Positions 58,086 through 64,000 of a stretch of 64,000 nucleotides of DNA are shown here, in pieces. The DNA is from Platerodrilus igneus (taxonomy: Eukaryota; Arthropoda; Insecta; Coleoptera; Lycidae). A program made the position numbers and the translations under genes. The notes beneath the pieces are model-generated. The model saw nothing but the letters and a program-made list of their open reading frames with translations. It did no database searches and was not told the DNA's origin. The stretch's first letter is position 1, and every line of letters begins with the position of its first letter. The DNA is taken from positions 1,054,001-1,118,000 of the forward strand of contig JARFIW010001188.1 in the NCBI GenBank assembly GCA_036346225.1, read 5' to 3'.

Positions 58086-58445
58086 TTAATAATACTTTGT
58101 TAATGTTTGGAAGTCGATTTCCAATAATAAATAGCCCATCGTTCCTTTTAAAGATGGATACTCCTTAAAATAAGATGAAATTTTTTCTTCAGAGGAATCT
58201 CGCAGTTGCTTTAGACGCATTTTAGATGTTTTAATCCAATATTCTTTGACCTGTGCCCAGGGTTCTACACTATTTCTTAACCATAACAACAGTTCGTCGC
58301 AATTATCTTTAAGAAAATATAATATAATATTTGTTATGATCGTGAGATTGTTACATGGCGTATCTTCAATTTGATTTATCATAACAATGGGTTTGTTCAA
58401 TTTCTTTTTTGTATTGTAGTATTTATATACTAGTTTTTCTGACAC
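58086..58445 (-). CDS. Hypothetical ORF, possible mobile-element-associated protein
   Basis: A 119-codon minus-strand ORF with PWAQVKEYWIKTSKMRLKQL, then a short loop, then YPSLKGTMGYLLLEIDF. Similar proline/tryptophan-containing segments occur in uncharacterised insect repeat-associated proteins, but I cannot name a family. No other exon is visible, and the start at 58445 is an arbitrary ATG. Confidence 0.35.
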   Translation of the reverse strand: MSEKLVYKYYNTKKKLNKPIVMINQIEDTPCNNLTIITNIILYFLKDNCDELLLWLRNSVEPWAQVKEYWIKTSKMRLKQLRDSSEEKISSYFKEYPSLKGTMGYLLLEIDFQTLTKYY

Positions 58446-59053
58446 TATAGTATGAATTTTCCGACCGGTATTTTTTCATTTTTTACAATAGTATGTTTCT
58501 TACAACATAATCATAATGTGTCATTTAGCAAAACAAAATTATAGATTTAACATGAAAAGTACCTTAATTTCTGTTAGACATACTGCCACAATTCCATCTG
58601 CAATATCATTTTAGGTATCTGCATCGCTCCTGAAAACTCATTATCAGTAGTTTCGAAATCTAGCAATTTCAACAGTACCCAAATACTAGCTAGCTTTCAC
58701 AATATTGTGTTGGATTGTTTAACATCCGGTAAACCTTAAAAACAAATTTTTATAACTGTTCGTCTTCTTACTTTAGTTTAATAAACATAACCTCTGGAAG
58801 TCTTGATTATTGGCGGCTATTATTTTGTACCCGGTATAACATGCTTGTGGCTATTTAATTAAAAACATATAACATATTAAAAACATTCAATTATATTTAA
58901 AATATGCTCACTAGTACAAATTCCCACATAATAACATTTATTGTTAAGCTAAACAACTTAGACTGCAATTTTGTCAGTATAAAATCATTTTACAAGTTAC
59001 TTTTTAAAAAGTAACAAACCACATTTTGTCACCAATTACTAAAAGTAGGTAAG
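58446..59053. other. No recognised feature
   Basis: AT-rich. The phrase acccggtataacatg near 58830 resembles the right end of the foldback element near 19380 (acccggtataataag), which may mark another decayed terminus of that family. Confidence 0.4.
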
Positions 59054-59140
59054 TAAGGCCGGTATAACTTCAAAACGGTGCACGCGTATGTTTTTCAATG
59101 TAACATACGCGTGCACCGTTTTGAAGCCAAACCGGCCTTA
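59054..59140. repeat. Near-perfect 43-bp-arm palindrome
   Basis: taaggccggtataacttcaa...ttgaagccaaaccggcctta around a centre of tttttcaatgtaacat. Both arms carry acggtgcacgcgtatg / catacgcgtgcaccgt. The same core (gtgcacgcgtatg, ggccggt) recurs through the following tandem repeat. Confidence 0.9.
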
Positions 59141-59638
59141 TATACTTTCAATGTAAAATACGTGTGGACACATTTTGAAGTCAGACCGGCTTTATATTAC
59201 TTTCAATGAAACATACGTGTGTGACTTTAAAACACACGTATGCTACGTTGAAAAATGTAAGTGCGTGCAGAGAAAATGTGGAGCTGTTTTGATCTCGGGT
59301 TTCTAGCGAGAAGTTATAAAGTAGGTCAGATGCAAAATATCGCATTCAAGTTAATTGTGTTTAATTAAAGTGGATTCTGATTTATGTTTTTTACTTTTGT
59401 TTAGAGGCTGCAAATACACATGGGCCGGTTTGACTTCAAAACGTGTCCACGCATATGCTACGTTGAAAAAATGTAAGTGCATGCAAAAATGTGGAGCTGT
59501 TTTGAATTCAGTTCTCTAGCGAGTCGTTATAAAGTAGGTTAGATGCAAAATATCGCATCTAAATCAATTGTATTTAATTAAAGTGGATTCTGATTTATGT
59601 TTTGTACTATTGTTTAGAGGCTGCAAATACACATACGC

Positions 59639-59830
59639 CGGACAGACAGACAGACAGACTGCTTGCATCAATTTCTCATTCTCGCTTAAAAAATAACAAG
59701 TCGTAGTTATTAAATCGCGAACACAGTTATCTGCAAGAAATATATATATACTGATTTGTCAAAGATAGACAGACTGATTGCATCAATTTTTCATTCCCGC
59801 TTAGCGAGAAGTTAAAAAGTAGATCAGATT
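59639..59830. repeat. Short repeat with cagacagactgattgcatc units
   Basis: Two units with gacagactg.ttgcatcaatttttcatt, then cccgctt, then aataacaagtc. The same unit recurs at 61130-61540. Confidence 0.8.
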
Positions 59831-59837
59831 CAAAATA

Positions 59838-59838
<1 letters not shown>

Positions 59839-59905
<67 letters not shown>
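59839..59905. repeat. (AC)n microsatellite
   Basis: About 33 AC units. Confidence 0.98.
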
Positions 59906-59908
<3 letters not shown>

Positions 59909-60423
59909 TACTACATTGAAAAAATGTAGGTGCGTGCAGAAAAAATGCGAAGCTGTTTTGAATTCGGTTCTCTAGCGAGATGTTATAAAGTATGTCAGAT
60001 TTATAATATCACATCTAAGTCAATTGTATAAAGAATGCTGTATTTATTTAAAGTGGATTCTGATTTATGTTTTTACTTTTGTTTAGAGCTGCAAATACAC
60101 ATAGGTCGGTTTGACTTCAAAAACGTGTCCACGCGTATGCTACATTAAAAAGATGTAGATGCGTGCTAAAAAAATGTGGAGCTGTATTGAATTCTAGCGA
60201 GAAGTTATAAAGTAGGTCAGATGCAAAATATGCTAAGGCCGGTTTGAATTCAAAGTGCGACCTCTCTGCAAATACATATAGGCCGGTTTCAATTCAAAAT
60301 GTGTTCACTCTTGTAATAGGTTGAAAAGTAGGTTAGCAATGTACGCAGATGGTGGTAATCTGCTATATAGGGAGATTGCTCCTAATATTAATTTAATTAG
60401 TCGAAGTTTACTGCATATTTACA

Positions 60424-60936
60424 TACCTACAAACATATATATAATTGATATTCAGGGATTTAAATACAAGAAAAACGAGTTTGGTGTGCAAAGAAATTGC
60501 GGTTTTGGACTTGTTGGAAGGTGTTGTTTGGCATCAAATTTTTAAACTGCCAATGCAGTCTAGTTGTTTGAGCCAAGATCATATAAAACATAACGACTGG
60601 GTAACAAGGAATATTCATGGTCTTTCTTGGGATGAATCTTCAACGGCTGGAATGGTGTCATCATATATAGCGCTTTATTTGAAGCAAATTATCAGACCCG
60701 GTGAAGAAGTTTGTGTGAAGGGTCTAGAAAAGAAGAAATGGATGGAAACCTATCTAATGCAAAACGTTGTAACTAATATGCTTGCACTAGGTTGTCCTAA
60801 GCTATCGGAGTTAAAAATAAACAATCGTTTACTATGTAACATTCATTGTTATAGACACAGCAATAATAGTCTGCAATGTGCAAAACAAAATACCTTGTTA
60901 TTAAAAGAATGGTTTGATAATAATAAAAAACAATAG
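60424..60936 (+). pseudogene. Virus-like-element protein, possible nuclease-type (one frameshift)
   Basis: The reading begins with IIDIQGFKYKKNEF (60438-60483), then shifts frame and continues to 60936: VCKEIAVLDLLEG, WVTRNIHGLSWDE, KGLEKKKWMETYLMQN, LALGCPKLSEL and a C-terminal H...C pattern. This pattern recalls an uncharacterised arthropod protein family linked with large mobile elements, with a weak resemblance to exonuclease-type folds (D-Q, HG, acidic residues). I cannot name it with certainty. Its neighbour at 62314 is the ATPase of the same element type. Confidence 0.45.
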
Positions 60937-61540
60937 AAACATTGTATCTGTATTATTGTAGTCAGTAAGAAATTTTTAATGCTGATGTCTGCAGAAAAAA
61001 CGATTAAACTCAGTCAGCACGAATGAGACTCTCAACCCTGAAAGCAATTATAATTGATCAACGCAATAGCTCCTTACTGGTTTTACAACATTTAACAAAT
61101 TGTACAGATATCTCGAAATGTGCCAAAAACAGACAGACAGACAGACTGATTGCACCAATTTCTCATTCTCGCTTTTAAAAAATAACAAGTCTTAGTTATT
61201 AAATCGCGAACACAGTTATCTGCAAGAAATATATACTGATTTGTCAAAAACAGACAGACTAATTGCATCAATTTTTCATTCTCGCTTTAAAGAATAACAA
61301 GTCTTAGTTATTAAATCGCAAACTCAGTTATCTGCAAGAAATATAAACGGGAAAATTTATGATTTGCTCCAACTTCAAAAACTAGAAATAAATTTATTGA
61401 AATATATGCTATGAGTTATTTACTGGTTACTGTTTCTCAATGTACAGATATCTCGAAATTTGCCAAAGACAGGCAGACAGATTGATTGCATCAATTTTTC
61501 ATTCCCGCTTTTAAAGAATAACAAGTCGTAGTTATTAAAT
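60937..61540. repeat. Non-coding with CAGA/tcattctcgctt repeat units
   Basis: Units at about 61130-61215, 61250-61340 and 61465-61545 repeat cagacagac, ttgca.caatttttcattc, cgctttaaa and aataacaagtc.tagttattaaat. No ORF. Confidence 0.75.
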
Positions 61541-61589
61541 TGGGAGTAATGTGAAATGAAACACACAATGTATTTTTCTTTATTGTAAT

Positions 61590-61606
61590 TTATAAAATAT
61601 ATATAC

Positions 61607-61642
<36 letters not shown>
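61590..61642. repeat. (TA)n microsatellite
   Basis: About 23 TA units with small interruptions. Confidence 0.97.
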
Positions 61643-61645
<3 letters not shown>

Positions 61646-61739
61646 ATGTACTCTAGAATAAACATACTATAATTCAATTAAGTCGTTTATATCTTTGTTT
61701 TCTAAATGCGCAAGCATCCCAAATATAAAGAACAGTTCT

Positions 61740-61995
61740 AACTCACTCCAACTCTGAACGGTAAAATATTGCCTTATCGGTTTTATGAGGGCTGTCTTCT
61801 TCATCTTTGACACGCGGTCGTTTCTGGTTGTACTTCTTCGTGTTCACTAAAAAAGATTCAGATGAAGATTAGATCAAGTAAATGCATTAAGAAAATTAAA
61901 TCTATATATTAAGCCAACGAATACATACTGTGTATTGGTGTCATCAGGTCGTACGTTGCAATTGGTGGAGCTGCTCACGGAGTCAACGATTTTTC
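61740..61995 (-). pseudogene. Possible two-exon minus-strand gene piece
   Basis: On the minus strand, PIATYDLMTPIH (61970-61930) is followed by a candidate intron GTATGTATTC...CTTTTTTAG (61928-61846, 83 bp). A basic segment TKKYNQKRPRVKDEEDSPH then runs to a TGA at about 61751. The joined frame is consistent, but a TGA interrupts exon 1 (near 61978). It may belong to the virus-like element of this region. Confidence 0.35.
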
Positions 61996-62313
61996 CAGCA
62001 CTTCATTTGGATTGACTATAAACTACTCAATAATTTTAACCCAACCGCTATCATTATTCTTCCTTGACAAGGGCAATTTTAAAAAAAAGTTTTCATTTTT
62101 GATTTGTTCTATAGAACACAACTACAACTTGACAATAAAGATTGAGCGATTATCACACACATATCTTGAGTATATAAAGATATTAAACAACAAGAACAGC
62201 AGAAAATTCAACCCACGTCAGCAAGAATTTAATGCTAAGGTATTGTCTAGATAGCAATTGTAGAAATGTGAAATCTACAGAAAATTTAATAAACCCAGTC
62301 ATGTATAAATTTA

Positions 62314-63103
62314 ATGCTGACGTCCGCAAAGGGTATAAGTGTTAACTCTGCAAGTAGGCTGTATGGGTCATCCAGAAGAACAATAAGCAGGCATTTGGAT
62401 CAGCGTAAACCTCAAAAGAAGAATGGTGTTCCTAGACAAGAAAATGTGAGAGACATGGGTGATGCTACCCAAGAAGTTAAAATATCTATACAAAATTTTG
62501 ATGCATATACCACTTCTAGTGCAAAGGATGTTGGTAAACATGGACCTTTGTTCCCGTTCAATATAAGGGCAATATTTGCCGGACCATCGAGTTGTGGAAA
62601 AACTAACGCTCTAATATCTCTCATTTTACATGATACATTATATCAGACGAAATACGTATTGTTAAGAAACGTTTTTACACCTTTGAGGGAAGAAATTGGT
62701 TACCACGAATTTGAAAACTACGATGACTTCATTGAATCCGGAGATACCAAAGAAGATTCAATTATTGTGTTTGATGATATACCTGCAAAGTCACGCAGGT
62801 TTTCTCGTTTAGGAGACATAAAGCAATAGATTCTACCTATGTCAGTCGTATGCTAGTGCCTTAAAACATAGACTCAGAGATAACACCAATGTAATCGCAT
62901 TATGGAAACAGGATGACACGAACCTTCGCCATACCTTTCTTGGTCATATAAGTGGTGACATGACATATCCAAAATTTAAAAAAATGTGCTTGCAGTGTTG
63001 GGGTGGTGGCGAGTCAAAACATAATTTTATAACTATTTTGAAATATTTTGATATCGATAAAGGACGGTATAGGAAAAATTTCGATGAGTATATAAATACT
63101 TGA
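62314..63103 (+). pseudogene. Packaging-type P-loop ATPase of a virus-like element (frameshift)
   Basis: The first frame (62314-62829) has an N-terminal HTH-like segment SASRLYGSSRRTISRH, then PFNIRAIFAGPSSCGKT (Walker A) and SIIVFDDIPAK (Walker B). A frame change near 62825 leads into the C-terminal half, ending at the TGA 63101-63103; there the residues CQSYA, RDN and GRYRKNF are recognisable. The family is an FtsK/HerA-type ATPase seen in arthropod virus-like (adintovirus/Polinton-like) elements, thought to pump DNA into capsids. That assignment is inference from motifs. Confidence 0.65.
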
Positions 63104-63144
63104 CATTATTCAAAAAAAAGTTAGTTACCATTCAGAGTCTGGTG

Positions 63145-64000
63145 ATGGCGGACGTTAAGAATTTTATCGCAAATAAACGTAATCTTCAGTTAATTCAAGA
63201 TGTTGTACGAGAAAAGTTTGTGGCATACAAAAAGGGAGACACTACATCTCAGCAAAAATTCAAAGAAGCTCATAAACAATTGATCGATCCCTTGCAAGTA
63301 ACCGCTTCCCCGTTGCAAGCAATCACCGAAAAAATCCCTATACCTACAACAAAGGTTAAAGTTGAAGACATGGAAGCACCTATAAAGAAAATTAAGCAAC
63401 TCGTTCCAGAAGGACCGTTCCATTTTTACTATGCGGACGTGTTAGCTAGAGACGAAGACGAAAATATCGACAAATCAATTTATGGAGTAAAGTATAATGC
63501 TGAAACCGATTCATAGAGTTTGTGGAAAAGTGTATTGGAAATTAATCAGGAAAACAGTGACATAACATTAAATAATGCGATATACCCGGGTACGAGAAGT
63601 TTATACAATCTGCTAACCTTTAAATACATCAGTCCTGAAGATGGCGATTTCAATTTGCATGAAGATTTACCGAATTACTTGGAAATGATCAAATCAGCAT
63701 CGATTTTGAGAAGAAATTTTAACCCATTTGCAGTACACGATTTAAGCGGATTCCCAACAGACAACAAAAAGTTTGAGAAATATGTACAAAAATATCTCAC
63801 TGAATTTCGGAGGAATCCCGAAAGAAAACAGCCAAAGAGAAGAACACAATCTAAGGGGGTGGGTTTAAGCTTTCCTAATAGGTTTTACTAAAGTTTAAAT
63901 TCGAAGCCTGTGTAATATGTCTACTGGAATAATGTACATGAACTTGTGGATCGGTTGAAATTGTTGAACGCATCCAACCGAGCTGGAAATACAAGCGAGG
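63145..64000 (+). pseudogene. DUF8207-like protein of the virus-like element (broken, runs off the window)
   Basis: From the ATG at 63145 the frame carries a charged N-terminal part, EGPFHFYYADVLARDEDEN and a TAG at 63514-63516. The same frame resumes (LNNAIYPGTRSLYNLLTFKY, LPNYLEMIKSAS), with a basic end at 63885. The remaining bases to 64000 contain, in another frame, a segment resembling LVDRLKLLNASNRAGN. The layout (GTxxLxxLL, then a Y..I...A.L motif, then a basic stretch, then an RAGN block) is that of an uncharacterised arthropod family. Function unknown. Confidence 0.6.

Larger units (their letters stand above)
59141..60330. repeat. Diverged tandem repeat, about 210-240-bp unit
   Basis: Units contain ggagctgttttgaattc, ctctagcgagaagttataaa, gtaggtcagatgcaaaatat, aaagtggattctgatttatg, aggctgcaaatacacata, ggccggtttgacttcaaaac and gtgtccacgcgtatgctacg. 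Starts are near 59280, 59493, 59946 and 60178. A 59640-59905 segment with CAGA-type repeats and an (AC)n tract interrupts them. Confidence 0.85.

Noticed and set aside
62012..62254. 80-codon ORF in front of the ATPase
   Set aside because: Lacks recognisable motif; composition fits chance in AT-rich DNA. A small element gene cannot be excluded.

Overview
This is AT-rich animal DNA, almost certainly from an insect or another arthropod. The evidence is the repeat content: Ty3/gypsy and BEL/Pao LTR elements, Penelope-like elements, Tx1/L1-like LINEs, a mariner-like element with a short GT-AG intron, a multi-intron DDE transposase and fragments of an arthropod virus-like DNA element. I see no intact single-copy host gene, tRNA or rRNA gene, bacterial operon or CRISPR array. 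Nearly every coding stretch is a decayed mobile-element gene with frameshifts or stops.

Layout: 1-3640 is a minus-strand gypsy element cut by the window edge (gypsy-A). 4904-6123 is an unrecognised minus-strand ORF. 6413-9952 is a Penelope-like element with direct and inverted terminal repeats. 10460-13248 and 16034-18376 hold LTR-like relics, each with a tandem array of primer-binding-site-like motifs beside a (TA)n tract. A mariner-like element with 504-bp terminal inverted repeats lies at 13251-15679. Two foldback MITE-like hairpins lie at 15741-15967 and 18794-19386. 19387-23100 has no recognisable gene.

23312-37621 holds two related LINEs in tandem (LINE-A and LINE-B), each preceded by an (AC)n microsatellite. 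LINE-A carries a solo LTR (27512-29224, TSD ACTT). LINE-B carries a solo LTR (31669-35527, TSD AGGG) that itself contains another solo LTR (32545-34586, TSD ACCG). LINE-B is cut by a gypsy element (gypsy-B, 37622-46187) that has a gag, protease, RT, RNase H and integrase region and two long LTRs, the second truncated. The truncated LTR is joined directly to an OARD1-like ADP-ribose macrodomain pseudogene, followed in the same frame by a CCCH zinc finger and then by a polypurine tract and LTR-like start.

47460-49450 is a second, decayed Penelope-like element. 49680-52340 is a BEL/Pao pol fragment between inverted LTR-like pieces. 54440-56039 is a LINE endonuclease relic. 56374-57897 is an intron-containing DDE transposase. 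59054-61540 is rich in palindromes and tandem repeats. The right end (about 60.4-64 kb) carries three or four broken genes resembling a virus-like arthropod element, including a packaging-type ATPase.

The most unusual theme is the recurrence of degenerate copies of the tRNA-Lys(CUU)-complementary primer-binding site. They occur as tandem arrays at several LTR junctions and also inside solo LTRs close to the 3' end. All family calls come from reading motifs by eye; no search was run.
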